Shown piece after piece: positions 39,401 to 50,628 of a stretch of 64,000 nucleotides of DNA (position 1 is its first letter; each line of letters opens with the position of its first letter). A program made the position numbers and the translations under genes. The notes under the pieces were generated by a model that did not search any database, was not told the DNA's origin, and saw only the letters and a list, made by a program, of their open reading frames with translations. The DNA is taken from positions 186,001 through 250,000 of the forward strand of contig NW_024468914.1 of the NCBI RefSeq assembly GCF_011745365.1. The letters are read 5' to 3'. This stretch comes from Cryphonectria parasitica EP155 (lineage: Eukaryota; Ascomycota; Sordariomycetes; Diaporthales; Cryphonectriaceae).

Positions 39401-39615
39401 GCTTGTAGCAATACTGCCTGGTTGAAGAGTTGAGGGTTGAAGACAGCGTTTATTTGGAGGAACTGAGGGTGCCTTGTTTCAGGCTTGAGGGGTGTCGGAT
39501 CTGGCATTTTGACGTTGTGGTTGAGAGGTTCTAGCACTCGACAGTGCCTGGATAGAGGTTCCTGTTGTTCTCCGTCCTCTGTGGGATCCCCCCTGTCCAG
39601 CCTTGAGGAAGCCAT
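36403..39615 (-). pseudogene. Copia Pol (protease, integrase, N-terminal RT), truncated
   Basis: An uninterrupted 1070-codon frame. Order: a protease-like motif TVLDNCGAVHLVNS near residue 92 (DNC where DSG/DTG is usual); GAG-pre-integrase with the HHCC zinc site (HLRSGHLG...CEHCALGR); the integrase core with the acid in WDLLDY, ADNGIDLE and KESNGAAERAG; then RVT_2 with LKWVYRYKLDEDSYLTSFKA and the first catalytic Asp in NQMDVTGAFLNA. The reading ends at GLTPSTEEPCMFTNKA plus ten out-of-frame residues, just where the YVDD strand should begin. Pol overlaps gag by 85 nt in the -1 frame. Confidence 0.93.
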
Positions 39616-40718
39616 CCAGTCCTGATAAGGTCTGAACGGAGCTCCTGATAGTTTTTGCCGGCCAGCTTAGAGAGAATCTTCTTTCTTTGCTCGTCAGATG
39701 GGGCCTTGAAGATTGAGTCTGGCCTGACTCCGGTACAGGCGTACTCCAGCCTTCCGCAGCTCATCGGGCCCCATTTATGCTTCCTTTGATACGACTCGCA
39801 GGGGCACTTGTAATCTCCCTTTTCGCTCTGGCTGGAAGATCCACCTTGTTTCTTCCCAGATTTTGTGCCTGAGTTGCCGGATTGTGGGTTCTCTCCGCCT
39901 ATAGTGGCGAACACCATTGAGCCTTTTTTCTGCTCAGGCCGAAGTCGGTGGATTGAAGCGAGATTTCGTTGAAGCTGTTCGATAGTCTTGATAGGCAGAC
40001 CATCGTCAGGTGCCGTAGCGAGGAGATGTCGTTGCGTTTTGGCCCACTCTGTCTGGAAGCGAACTCCGACAGCGGCGAGGAAGTTATCAGAGCCCTGAAG
40101 TCCCTCAACTTCGTCAATGCCGTAAACCCGAGCTAGGTTCAGGAGATCCTGGTGCTGCCGGCACCAGTTTTGGAAATCGGTGCCTTGCCTGGTGGCCAGC
40201 TCAAGGTGATGGCGGTACTGGAGGCGAACGACCTGTTTCATGCTCTCCTCGGACGGACAGAGGTCTTTCTTCAGGTTCCTGAGCACCTGTTGAATCGAGG
40301 GAGACTTCTTTCCTGGATAGGTGTGCATGTGAGGAACGAGGACTGACGGAGGTACTGTTTTCTGAATCCAGTTCCACATCCTCTGTACGTTCTGGTGAGC
40401 ACGCAACTGCTTGTTTTGACGAAGCTGAAAGCGTTTCATCTCCTGATCGTAGAGGATGGCTTGTTCCTGGATAGAGAGTGGCTTGTAGTTCTCCGTTATG
40501 GTGTTTTTGCGCTCCTCCTCAAGGTCCTGAGTGAACTTGGAGAACTCGAGGTCGAAGTCTTCAGGTTCGAGAGAGGGCGCATCTGGGCCATCCGGGTCTA
40601 GGTACTCCCAAACACCCTTTCCCTTGCTCTGGGACTGCAAAATGCTGTACCAGGATGGAAAGGAGTAGGTGTCGGTGCACTTTACCGAGAGCGTGAGGTC
40701 GTCAGGTTCGCGCTCCAT
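39531..40718 (-). CDS. Copia Gag
   Basis: 395 aa, starts MEREPDDLTLSVK. The middle is helical and charged, as in retrotransposon capsids (LRAHQNVQRMWNWIQ; LQRNLASIHRLRPEQ). Near residues 306-327 a Cys-containing module (CPCESYQRKHKWGPMSCGRL) takes the position of the nucleocapsid zinc knuckle, though the spacing is not the canonical CX2CX4HX4C. It packages element RNA into virus-like particles in the cytoplasm (family role). The 3' end overlaps pol. Confidence 0.88.
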   Translation of the reverse strand: MEREPDDLTLSVKCTDTYSFPSWYSILQSQSKGKGVWEYLDPDGPDAPSLEPEDFDLEFSKFTQDLEEERKNTITENYKPLSIQEQAILYDQEMKRFQLRQNKQLRAHQNVQRMWNWIQKTVPPSVLVPHMHTYPGKKSPSIQQVLRNLKKDLCPSEESMKQVVRLQYRHHLELATRQGTDFQNWCRQHQDLLNLARVYGIDEVEGLQGSDNFLAAVGVRFQTEWAKTQRHLLATAPDDGLPIKTIEQLQRNLASIHRLRPEQKKGSMVFATIGGENPQSGNSGTKSGKKQGGSSSQSEKGDYKCPCESYQRKHKWGPMSCGRLEYACTGVRPDSIFKAPSDEQRKKILSKLAGKNYQELRSDLIRTGWLPQGWTGGIPQRTENNRNLYPGTVEC

Positions 40719-40843
40719 CGTGGGCTTGATGGAGCGTGAGTATGACTGTTTGGGACAAAAGATGTGTTCTGAAAGAATAAGAAGTGAACGGCTCAGTCTG
40801 TTTCGATAGATAAGGGGAAGATTAAACCCGATTCTTGCGAACC

Positions 40844-40854
40844 GGGCTCATAAC
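40844..40854 (-). promoter_or_regulatory. Primer-binding site: complementary to initiator tRNA-Met anticodon arm
   Basis: Directly inside the 5' LTR the plus strand reads GGGCTCATAAC, the same as the 5' side of the anticodon arm of eukaryotic initiator tRNA-Met (CAU anticodon within CTCATAAC), ending at position C39. The element RNA therefore carries its complement. This is the half-tRNA priming arrangement known from Drosophila copia. It is not a tRNA gene. Confidence 0.82.
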
Positions 40855-41021
40855 TAAGGAGAAACGTATGAGCTGAGCACGTGGAAGTGGCTGAATGAGT
40901 GTTGAGATTGAATCTATCTAATACAAAAGGAAGATCTTCTAAGTAACTAAACCAGGCTCTGAGATGGTTTATGAGGAGACCAAAACAGAGGGTTAGGGTT
41001 AAATATGCCCCATTTTTCACA
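40855..41021 (-). repeat. 5' LTR (right)
   Basis: 167 bp, by eye identical to 33921..34087. It should contain the element's promoter and the R region; I cannot place a TATA box with confidence. Confidence 0.93.
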
Positions 41022-41026
41022 ACAGT
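41022..41026. repeat. Target site duplication ACAGT (right copy)
   Basis: Matches 33916..33920. Confidence 0.93.
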
Positions 41027-43001
41027 TCATGTGTCTAGGGTCTGAATGTATGAACGTGAAATAATAGTCGGTAAGGTAACAAATATCCAAACAGGTAATT
41101 CAAATATTGAGATAGATACAAGAAAGGAAATCAAATCTTGCGGTATATTTCGATACTCTCTTGCCGTTTGTATACGTCTTGCTGCCATGTAGGTGTTTTG
41201 GAAGTTGGTCATTTCTGCCAGTTAACACTGGCTATTGTTGGACATATAAACACGTGCTGTGGGGTTGTGGCGTGCTGCGCAGCCGTTTTGCTAAATCCAA
41301 CAGCTATTGGGGACAACGTGGGTGATTGACCGGTTTGGAGTGACATTTTGTTGAGTAGAGGGTTTTGATGACGATTAGAGCATTTTGTTCAAGTTCAGAG
41401 GATATATATGCGTTTTCTTGATGATGTGCTTGCCATCTCGGATATGTCGTTATGAGTCCAGGGAGGAGACAGAAGCTGCCTTAGAGCTGATCTCACGGAC
41501 TACGCCCTGGGCAATGTAGGAAGCATGTAATTTCAGTGTGTATATAGATAGTCTGATCAATATAATCTGGCGAGACCAAATGAGCAAAGTGAATCTGAAA
41601 TCGTGCGGTAGTCTGGAAGAAAACTGAAAACCCCGTTTGGGGAAAGCCGGCACCTGATCATGGTTCCAGGAGCAAGGCCGGGAAATGACATGCAGGTAGT
41701 CACTCACAACCTCGAGGTGTTCTGAGAGGCTGCGAGTTCCAAATTATGCACACTCATCCTTTTCGATGTGGCCAGGTGGAACATTGAAGTGTTCCAACCT
41801 GATTTAAGCCATCAATAGGGAAAGAAGTTGTTGGGGGGGGGGGGGCTGGCATTGGAATCTGTTGGTGATAGCAGCAAGAATACTCCTTCTGCCATGTTGA
41901 ATACTACGCTGAACTATGTAATTTGCCAGCTACACTTGGCCAAGTATCAGAGATTGCTCTAGAGTACACCACAACTATCTACATTTGAGGTGCTGGAAAG
42001 CAATGTCTGTCAGCCTTGTGGCTTAGGTAATCAACATTGGCTTATAGAAGGCTATCCTCTCCTCTGAGGGTATTCCAGATGATGAGAGAAAGTCTCGTCA
42101 ACATAAACAAACCTCTGTATATGAAAACTATCATGTGAACTCATTTATTTTCTGTGATCGCCTGTGTGGCTGCATATGTCGTCAGTCATGTTCAACAGTC
42201 ACAGGAGGCATGCATGACCTGCAAGGTAATTACCCGTAAAAACCATAAAGGGGCAATATTAAGATTTTGCCTCGATAGCCAGCCACTTTGCTTCCATTTG
42301 GTTTAGTCAATAATGTTCAAGGTGTACAAGCCTACCTAGTCACACAATTACAACATGCACTATGCACTTCTAGCCCTGTTCGGCAACCAGAATTTGTGGC
42401 AACAATGATGCTTTTTCCGGGGCTCTCCGGCTACTACCTACCTATGTTGTCCCTCCCCATCCACCAATAGTAGATTCGATGTGCAGCTCAGGTGCAAGGC
42501 TGCAGCAAGTAATAGAATGACACCTCACTTTACTTCTTCTTTCCCGCCACTTTCCATGAAGAAAGACCTTTGGTCCAATGATTTGTTTCGAGGCGGTTGT
42601 GTGCAGAGCATAGTGGTCAGAGCATTCCTGGGAGTAGAGTCACATAATTACTACCCAGACACTCTACCTGGTCTCTTCAACTCAGGCTCCTTACTCTTCG
42701 AGGCGTAAAGTCACTTGACAATTGCTGAGTTGACCAATGATGTACGTTGTTCAACAACAGATTGACAATGTAAATCAACTCGGGCTCTTCTATTTCACTC
42801 CGCTCTCACTTTGAGGTCACACTAATGAACAACAAGAGCTCTGTTTGTCTCTTCACAATTGTGTAATTGGATGGATCCCATACTCTTCAGTCACGCCTTG
42901 ACTTGTGTCTATATAATCGAATTGGACCACCTGAAGCAGGTCCTTAGCATCCCCCTCAAATACTCAACACGACAACACGCATCCTTGGAAGAGCATTGAA
43001 G
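41027..43001. other. Intergenic right of the retrotransposon
   Basis: AT-richer, with a poly-G run at 41836-41846. No gene recognised; the last few hundred bases are presumably the promoter of the next gene. Confidence 0.4.
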
Positions 43002-44214
43002 ATGGCGACAGCACCAGCAGCTTCAGCGCAGGCCGGCCTCCTTCTGGGTGGTAAGTTCGGCAAGGAGGGAGAAAATACCCCTCCAGCTCCTGGAGCGATA
43101 CTTGCGAATACAATCACCCTGCCGGATGGCTTCACCTGCGTCTCGCCGGATGACATGTACCGTATCAACGAGTTGGCTCCCGGTCGTCGTGAGCCCAGAT
43201 TCCCAGGGATCCATAATCTCTCCGAGTCTGTCATCTCACGAACGGTTCATCCCCCTCCATTCCAAGGAGAGGAGTCAAAGCGTCGAGCCCAGATCTGGGA
43301 CACCACGGCGAGGGCTGTGCGGGAGGCTCTCGCCGGTATTCCTGCTGGATCTCATATCAACATCTGTGCTAACAGGTAAGTTCTCTAGACGTCCTTTACC
43401 ATAAAGCATGGAGGAAAGAAATGAAACAAAAAGATTGTGCTTGACCTGACATGCCCCTTCAACAATTAGTGGACCTCCAAACGACAAGTTGGAAAAACAG
43501 GCCCCCTGGGCTGCGGTCCCCGGCGCCGCCATGGGCCTGCTCCTGGTGGCCCAGTTCCGCGACACCATCCACCCAGGCTGGCAGCAGATCGCAGTACCCA
43601 TCCAGCACAACGAGGGCCGCCTCCTAGCCGGCCTCCGCCTCCTCCCCGCGGTCACAGGCCGGCGCGACCTGACCTTCATCCTGACGAACCTGACTCACCC
43701 GACCATCCCCGCGCACCAGATGAACACCGTCCGCGACCACCCGTTCCTAACGTACGGCGCGCTGGCCAACTCGTGGAAGGCGACCAACTTTGGCTGCTGG
43801 TTCCACCACGGCTGTGTCTTCGAGGGCGAGGCCGATGCCATCCGCGCCTCCTTTGCCTGGGACGGGGATTTGTATGGCTGGGACGAGGCCGTTGCCTACA
43901 CGCGCAGGCCGGTCGTCATCGTCACGGGCGCCAAGCCGCTGCGCCGGTTCGACTACTGGCAGCCTGCGACGGTGTATCGCGGCGTCACGTGGCTGCAGAT
44001 GGTGGATGGGGTGCTGTGTGGCGGATACCAGGAGATGACCACGAGGGCGCATGTTGTTGCGTGGGACAAGACTGGGATCCCAGGTGGTCCGCTGACGGGA
44101 ATGCTACCTATGAGTAGCGGTGGCGCGGTGAATGCCATTAATGGGGGATTCGATGGATGTGGCACAAGCTTCACCAATGGGAGCAGCAATGTGAATGGTA
44201 ATGCAGCCTGGTGA
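43002..44214 (+). CDS. Hypothetical protein, 372 aa, two exons
   Basis: Exons 43002..43375 and 43470..44214 join across a GT-AG intron (AACAG/GTAAGT...AATTAG) that is phase-consistent and gives CANSGPPNDKLEK. Coding character is strong: GC-rich third positions and a long frame. There is no signal peptide or membrane helix. Notable parts are the N-terminal ALA/PRO-rich MATAPAASAQAGLLLGGKFG, a mid segment QIAVPIQHNEGRLLAGLRLL, many aromatic residues (WKATNFGCWFHHGCVFEGEA), and a Gly/Asn/Ser-rich tail. I do not recognise the family. It is probably a soluble protein. The start ATG is preceded in frame only by non-ATG codons. Confidence 0.7.
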
Positions 44215-47200
44215 TTGGCGACTCCTGCGACGAGGTTGTGCTCGGGACTGTAATAAGCACACATATCAACCAGCGTCTTTCTTGACTCGAGGACCACGAG
44301 GCCAGACAGGTTATAGAAGCATACTTGAGTAAATAGTAATCATTGCTGTGATATTAATTGTGCTAGTACAATGCAATTACACGAGGAGTACGCCTGTCAA
44401 CTGTTTCATGACCAGTTGATGAATCTTTCGGCATTGGCCACATAGACTATCCAGAAAGTATGTTAAGCATAATTCAAAGAAGCGTCGCAAAGTGGGCACA
44501 GCCACGAGTCCGGTAGGCGACGAACTTGCATAGTTGAATGCAGATTTCGTCTCGTTCCACTTCAGATCAGATATGTGGGTGGGATCGATGTCCTCTGGCT
44601 CAACAGGACTCCAGGATCAAGTCAGCATTTGCGAGAGTCTACCAGCTCTACAAGCTATGGCTACTAAAAGTTTGGTCATCTGGTCCAAATAGCCTGCCAT
44701 CCATACCTTAAGGACCTCTTCTCGACATCATACTCCCTAGAATCTAGTAGAATATATCATCCCGGAATTCTGAGCAAGCAGCTGGGCAGGGAGCAAGCTA
44801 TTCTCTGGCCTTACAGCCTCGCCGTATCGGTCTTTTATTATTCTGGCAAGCAGCAGCTTTGTGGCCTGAACTACTATGATTTGTAGAGTCTACCAGAACA
44901 TCAATCTGCTTGTTTAGGTAACTGCAACAGTGAAATTGACTACCCGCAGACTGATGTGTGACTTGTCCCTCGTTTGAGTGAGCGATGACCTCTAGCGTAG
45001 GAAATTGTCATCTCTCTCTCAATCTCGAGAAGTCTAGGCGGGCATTTGAGAAGGTGAGCAATGATCAACACTGCCGCATCATTGCCTTGCCTTGGTGCAC
45101 ACCCGGTGGTCAAGAGCTATGGGACCGTTCTCATAAAGATGTACACAAATTAGTCAGGCCCGGCGTCCTGGAAACTTTGGTCTTACGCTTAAATTGACTT
45201 CACAAATGATGCTAGAATGTAAAAAAAAAAACCATCTGACGAGCAATATGGAATCACGACATCCTCTATGCCGAGCACCTGGTGACGAAGTGGCCCTGTC
45301 ATCACCTTGACCAACCTCTCGGGAGCCGACCGGCCGGCCAGAATCAGCAATACCGTTGGCGAAGTGGAGGGAGGTGGTCGATGATCAGGCCAAACACGGG
45401 CAAAATTTATGGCGAGAGAGCCGTGAGGCCCGTGAGAACCCAGAGTTGGGATGAGCTTATGGCGCGGCACTGGCAGGCGGGGAGGGTCAGGCCATGCAGG
45501 AACAAAAAGTTTCGCCTGGAAAACAGGCCAGCCGCGCTAGAAGAGAATTGTGGTCAAGAGCACATCAGGATTGTCGGGAACGACGATGGCGCCATGAGGG
45601 ACGCACAGACATCCGTGAGGTCGGCAGCCTGTCTCGTCTGCGTCAGTCGAAATCCCTCTCTTGTGAGTGGAACATCGGATCAGGCTCGGGGCTTGGCTCG
45701 GCTTGTAGGACACAACTCTGGATGAGAAATGCGACCTGGTCAGCCCATGCTGGAGAGTGATGCGAGGTTTGGCCAAAAAGCGAACGGACGCCACAAAATT
45801 GCGACATGGTCTCGAGGCAGGAAGGGCAGGTTGCATGAGCGGTGGCTTGCCCTCTCAACTTCTCCTCGTACTCTGCAAATCCGCCACGAATGGGCACACG
45901 CTGTTCCCAGTGGCCCCTGTCAGTCATGGGTCAAAGAGAGTAGAGAATAGACAGTTTGTGCTGTGTGGTACTGTACGCAGGGCAGAGCCGGATGGTCCAC
46001 GCGCGTGGCTGTATGTATGTACGTATGCTGCAGATTTTAACGAAACCTACAGCTCGAAACGACGGCTGTCATCATGTAGAACATAAATACATTGTTGCAT
46101 CGGTAGTGCCTGACGCCTGACAAGATCCTTGATCTCTCCTGTCTGGACCTGCGTTCCTGCATTAGTGTCATGGTAGGAGCCCGGGGGGGGGGGGGGAATG
46201 GAGGGGAGTTCCTCCTCTCAAGAGGCTGGCATTGCTGAGGCGTAAGGCGCGTAAGTACAGAAGCTGACAAGAGGGCTATAGGCACTCTAAGATCTTAGAT
46301 CCCTACAGGTACAGGATTCTGTCTAGTATGTAAAAGATAGTAAGTATGATATTACATAGTAGACAGGAGGCGGCTTATAGATAGTACTGGGATCGCCACG
46401 GTCCGCAACGGCGGTACCCAGAGGTATACTGAGGGTTCTGGACGATTATTAGTAGATCTGCCCGGGGATCTCAGATCTACACTAGGGCAAACATGCTGAG
46501 AGGGTGTGCAGGACGTACAGACCATGAGGCTAGAGCACGACATACTGTGGCGCCGTTGCCCTCGCATCGCGAGCCCAGGCAGATGACACCAGCACCTCGG
46601 AGCGGAGATAATTTCTCAGAAGGGAGTTGACAAGAGCAAGAGAAAAAAACAAGAAAAAAGAGGGCATAGTACAACATAATACTGAGAGAGGCTCGAGCAT
46701 GCGTCAGACTGTCCAAGTGTCAGATTGTCAGAGCGAACCCCCCTGACGAAACAAGCTGCGACGCGGGGCGTGTTACCGAACCCCTGCAAGAGCCGCACTC
46801 AGGGTCCAATCAGAGAGCCTCAAGCCCCTGAAGGTATTGAATCTACTATAGTACCTGCTATAGCACTGGCGTCTCCACGGGGCAAACCCCTGTAAGAATA
46901 CGCCGTAATTGCTAACCATAGTAACAACCCTCTCTCTCACTCTCTCAACCCCTATTCGTCCCCCCCTGCCTCTCCCACGCCCACTTCCCACGCCCACGCC
47001 CATCCTCAACTCTTCCCGCGCGCCAAATGGGTGTCACAACGCGCACCGAATCCTAGACGCTGAAGCAGATGGGCAGGGAGATTGCGTTGGCAACCATGAA
47101 GACAGGGGGCAAAATCGTGCCATAACCCACTCACCCTCGACGCCATCGATTCTCCTGTTTGCTTCTGTCAACTACGCAAGAACACAGCATGTATTTATGG

Positions 47201-48743
47201 CGTTTCTCGGATGTGGTGTTTTCGAGGGGAAACAACGCCAGTATCAGACACGAGGAGTGATGACGACGCACCTCGTTCTGCTGTTATCCTCTTGCATACC
47301 CTCGGAGTCGCAGCCATGGCGTGCCGTATTGAGTTCTGCATGCTGAGATCTTATCTACGTATCATGAAGGTATAGGCCGTAACCGAACGAGACATGCCAA
47401 GCTCGACATTGAAGGTGCAGTTGATAAAAGAGCTTCAGTGCAGAGTGGCCGCCAGAGGCCCAGACCGAGCAAAGGACGGGCCCCTCTCCCCATCAATCAC
47501 GGTCTTGGCTTCAAGAGGTTTAACCTTAAGTTTCTTCCTGCTGTGGATAAATCGGCACTGGGCAATAATGCACACACGTCGACATGGACAAGAGAGGCCA
47601 GTCGGGTCGTTCCTTTGGCCCCCTCTCTCTTCTCCTCTGGGGCCATGCTGTGGCCACGGCCAGGCCCTGGACAGCCCATGTCCTGCTTCCTGCGGGCCTA
47701 CAGATGGATCCTTCACACGAACCATTCCCATTCTGGCAGCGCAGCCAGGGCTCTCAGACATCTTCGTAACAGAACATCCTCTTTCATCTTCCAGGCGTCC
47801 AGGGTTCTCTCGCTTGGGACACCTCGTACGTGGCCCTCGCTCCTCTCATGGGCTTTGTGACTGCACAGAGGGACCTGGGGACCTGGGACCTGATACTGGA
47901 CCCATCTCTCTCTCACTGCATCACATCGGTATTCGCTGGGTTTCTACTTCATCTTGTCTCCCAGGAACCCCAAAGAAGACACTTACTCTCCTCTGGCCAT
48001 CATCGTCCCGTCTTCCTTCGGCGATCTTCTTGTCCCTGGTCGAGATCCACCTCTGTTGTTTCTCACTGATACATGCGCCTGCTCCCCTGCTACTTGCGCC
48101 TTGAGAATATCCCCTGCTTGGGTACACGGAAATCTGCTGTGGGTTGGGCGTGCCGCACAGGTATGATCTGCATGCTTTGGTACTTGGTTGAGCGTCTTGG
48201 CATGCCTCATAACCTAACTCCCTCCCGCCTCCCTCCCACCCTCGATTTCTCCCTCCATCTTTTTGCCTGCTTCACCTAATTCTCTCTTCTCTTCTTCATT
48301 CCTCTTCTTGACCAAGCCGCCTGTTTCTTCCGTGCTGGTTTGCTGATCACATCGTCGCATCATAGCGGCCCAGCAGGACCCCCAGTCACGATCAGGACAG
48401 AGAGCTAGCTTGCTCCTTCGCTTCATTTCATCACGGTCTTTTCTGTGGCTCTAATAATTATATACAAAGTTCAGCAGGCTCTGAATTAATTCGGTCGCCG
48501 GCTTTCGACCCGATTGAAACTTTTGCGCAACTTGTGTGAACAGGTCTGGAGGAGTAAAGCATCGACGTCTTCGAAGACGAGTGGAAAAAAGGACATTCGA
48601 TCGACTTTACCTTCGCCAAAACCAGAGAGGGAAAAGAGGCTCTAAAGTTACGGTTGCAACTGGGCTTTGGAGGGTGCCAAGGACAGGCTGCCTGGAATTA
48701 CCGCAGTTAAGACGACGACAACGACAATCGATTGCATTTCACC
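44215..48743. other. 4.5-kb interval without recognised gene, upstream of noxA
   Basis: The longest frame (47394..48104, +, 236 codons) is Ser/Leu/Pro-rich with no family signature and probably lies in the noxA upstream/leader region. A near-perfect inverted repeat sits at 46319..46366 and a poly-G run at 46183-46194. The length suggests a large noxA regulatory region or unseen non-coding or decayed repeat DNA. Confidence 0.4.
46319..46366. repeat. Inverted repeat, 15-bp arms
   Basis: Arms CTGTCTAGTATGTAA and TTACATAGTAGACAG pair at 14 of 15 positions around an 18-nt AT-rich centre. Could be the relic of a small transposon or a chance palindrome. Confidence 0.6.
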
Positions 48744-50628
48744 ATGAGTGGCGCCTACTTTCAAGACGCCCGGTTTTCGGGGGGGTATGAGAAGCAGTCG
48801 GAGCGGTCGAGATGGACACCTCTCACGAGGATGTTGCTGTCGGGGCAGATGACCCAGGAGAGGCAGAAGGAGCTCTCATCGCGGGAGAGGTTCGACAGGT
48901 GGATGGTGAACGAGGGTTACCGAAGAGTGTAGGTTCAACAACTCTTGTGTGCCATGACCATGTGAACTGCTGGGGGGCTGACACGGAGATCCTAGGTTCG
49001 TGTTTGTGTTTGCGGTACTGCACGCTGCCATCTTTGCTTTTGGCTTCGTCAACTACTCGGTCAAGGATAACCTGCAGATTGCCCGAGACACATTTGGCCC
49101 GACATACATGATTGCTCGGTCCGCAGCGCTGGTGCTGCATTTCGACGTGGCCATGATCCTGTTCCCCGTCTGCAGGACCTTTATCTCTCTGGCTCGTCAG
49201 ACCCCGCTGAACGGCATCATCCAGTTCGACAAGAACATCACCTTCCACATCACTGTGGCCTGGTCCATCTTCTTCTTCAGCTGGGTGCACACCATTGCCC
49301 ACTGGAACAACCTCGCGCAGATCTCGGCCAAGAACAACCTGGGCATTTACGGTTTCCTCGCCGCCAACTTGGCTTCCGGCCCTGGCTGGTCGGGATACTT
49401 TATGCTGATCGCCCTGACCGCCATGGTGGTCACCTCAGTCGAGAAGCCCCGGCGCGCCAACTATGAGCGCTTCTGGTACACGCATCACTTCTTCATCGTC
49501 TTCTTCATGTTCTGGGCGGTCCACGGCGCCTTCTGCATGATCCAGCCCGACGTCGCCCCCTTCTGTATCTCGGTCGGAACGCAGGCCGTCGGTGTCTTTT
49601 GGCAGTACTGGATGTACGGAGGCTTCATCTACCTCTGTGAGCGTATCGCTCGTGAGATGCGAGGCCGCCACAAGACGTACGTCTCCAAGGTCATCCAGCA
49701 CCCCAGCAACGTCTGCGAGATCCAGATCAAGAAGGAGCACACCAAGACGCGCGCCGGCCAGTACATCTTCTTCAACTGCCCCGAGGTGTCCATCTGGCAG
49801 TACCACCCCTTCACCCTGACCAGCGCCCCCGAGGAGGACTACATCTCCATCCACGTGCGTGTGGTCGGCGACTTCACCCGCGCCCTCTCCAAGGCCCTGG
49901 GCTGCGAGTGGGACAAGAAGGACAAGGGCTCCAACGTGGTGGGCGTCAACAGCAACAATAACGACGTCGACCCTGCGCTGCGCCGTGTGCTGCCCCGCGT
50001 CTACGTGGACGGGCCCTTTGGCTCCGCCTCGGAGGACGTGTTCAAGTACGAGGTCTCGGTGCTGGTCGGCGCCGGTATCGGTGTCACCCCGTTCGCCTCC
50101 ATCCTCAAGTCCATCTGGTACCGCATGAACTACCCGCAGAGCAAGACCCGCCTGGCCAAGGTCTACTTCTTCTGGATCTGCCGTGACTTTGGCTCCTTTG
50201 AGTGGTTCCGCTCCCTGCTGCTCGCCATCGAGGCCCAGGACGTCGACCAGCGCATCGAGATCCACACCTACCTGACCGCCAAGATAAAAGCAGACGACGC
50301 CACCAACATCATGATCAACGACGCCAACGCCGACAAGGACGCCATCACCGGCCTGCGCGCCCCGACCAACTTTGGCCGCCCCAACTGGGACATGATCTTC
50401 CGCGGCATCCGCAAGCTGCACGCCCCCGCCGAGGCTGGTGTGTTCTTCTGCGGGCCCAAGGGCCTCGGAAGCAGCCTGCACATTTACTGCAACAAGTACA
50501 GCGAACCTGGGTACGTATTCAACTTCCGAGAAAGACAACTGCTACAAGTCATCGTTTGCAAGAAACAGATTAGCTAACCACATGATGCTATAAGATTTGC
50601 ATTTGTCTGGGGCAAAGAGAACTTCTAG
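48744..50628 (+). CDS. noxA: NADPH oxidase A (NoxA/Nox1, gp91phox family)
   Basis: Three exons: 48744..48928, 48996..50510 and 50595..50628, giving 577 aa. The short N-terminus without EF-hands or a long extension marks the NoxA subfamily. About six membrane helices carry the haem-ligand histidines (HFDVAMILFP; FHITVAWSIFFFSWVHTIAHW; THHFFIVFFMFWAVHG). Then come the FAD-binding HPFTLTSAP, NADPH-binding VDGPFGSASEDVF and GAGIGVTPFASILKSIW, and the C-terminal CGPKGLGSSLHIYCNKY...FVWGKENF. The enzyme moves electrons across the membrane to make superoxide. In ascomycetes it works with NoxR, RacA and NoxD in sexual development and host penetration (family knowledge). The final exon of 34 nt supplies the conserved FxFxKENF end. 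Confidence 0.96.

Larger units (their letters stand above)
33921..41021 (-). mobile_element. Ty1/copia LTR retrotransposon, 7.1 kb, with antisense passenger gene and deleted RT core
   Basis: Complete-ended element read on the minus strand: 5' LTR (right), primer site, gag, pol (protease-integrase-reverse transcriptase-RNase H, the copia order), an opposite-strand extra gene, polypurine tract, 3' LTR (left). Both LTRs are 167 bp and I see no difference between them, and ACAGT is duplicated on both sides, so the insertion is recent. Pol is interrupted between the RT finger/palm part and RNase H by an internal deletion, so this copy should not make active reverse transcriptase itself. It must have been mobilised in trans, or the deletion happened after insertion. 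Confidence 0.95.

Noticed and set aside
40844..40854. tRNA-iMet-like word near 40.85 kb as a tRNA gene
   Set aside because: Only the anticodon-arm 5' half matches; no acceptor, D- or T-arm around it. Its position at the LTR identifies it as the primer-binding site.
47394..48104. 236-codon plus-strand frame upstream of noxA
   Set aside because: Ser/Leu/Pro composition and no domain; overlapped by other open frames on both strands, so likely untranslated leader or chance.
49435..50538. 367-codon antisense frame across noxA
   Set aside because: Shadow of the noxA codon bias.
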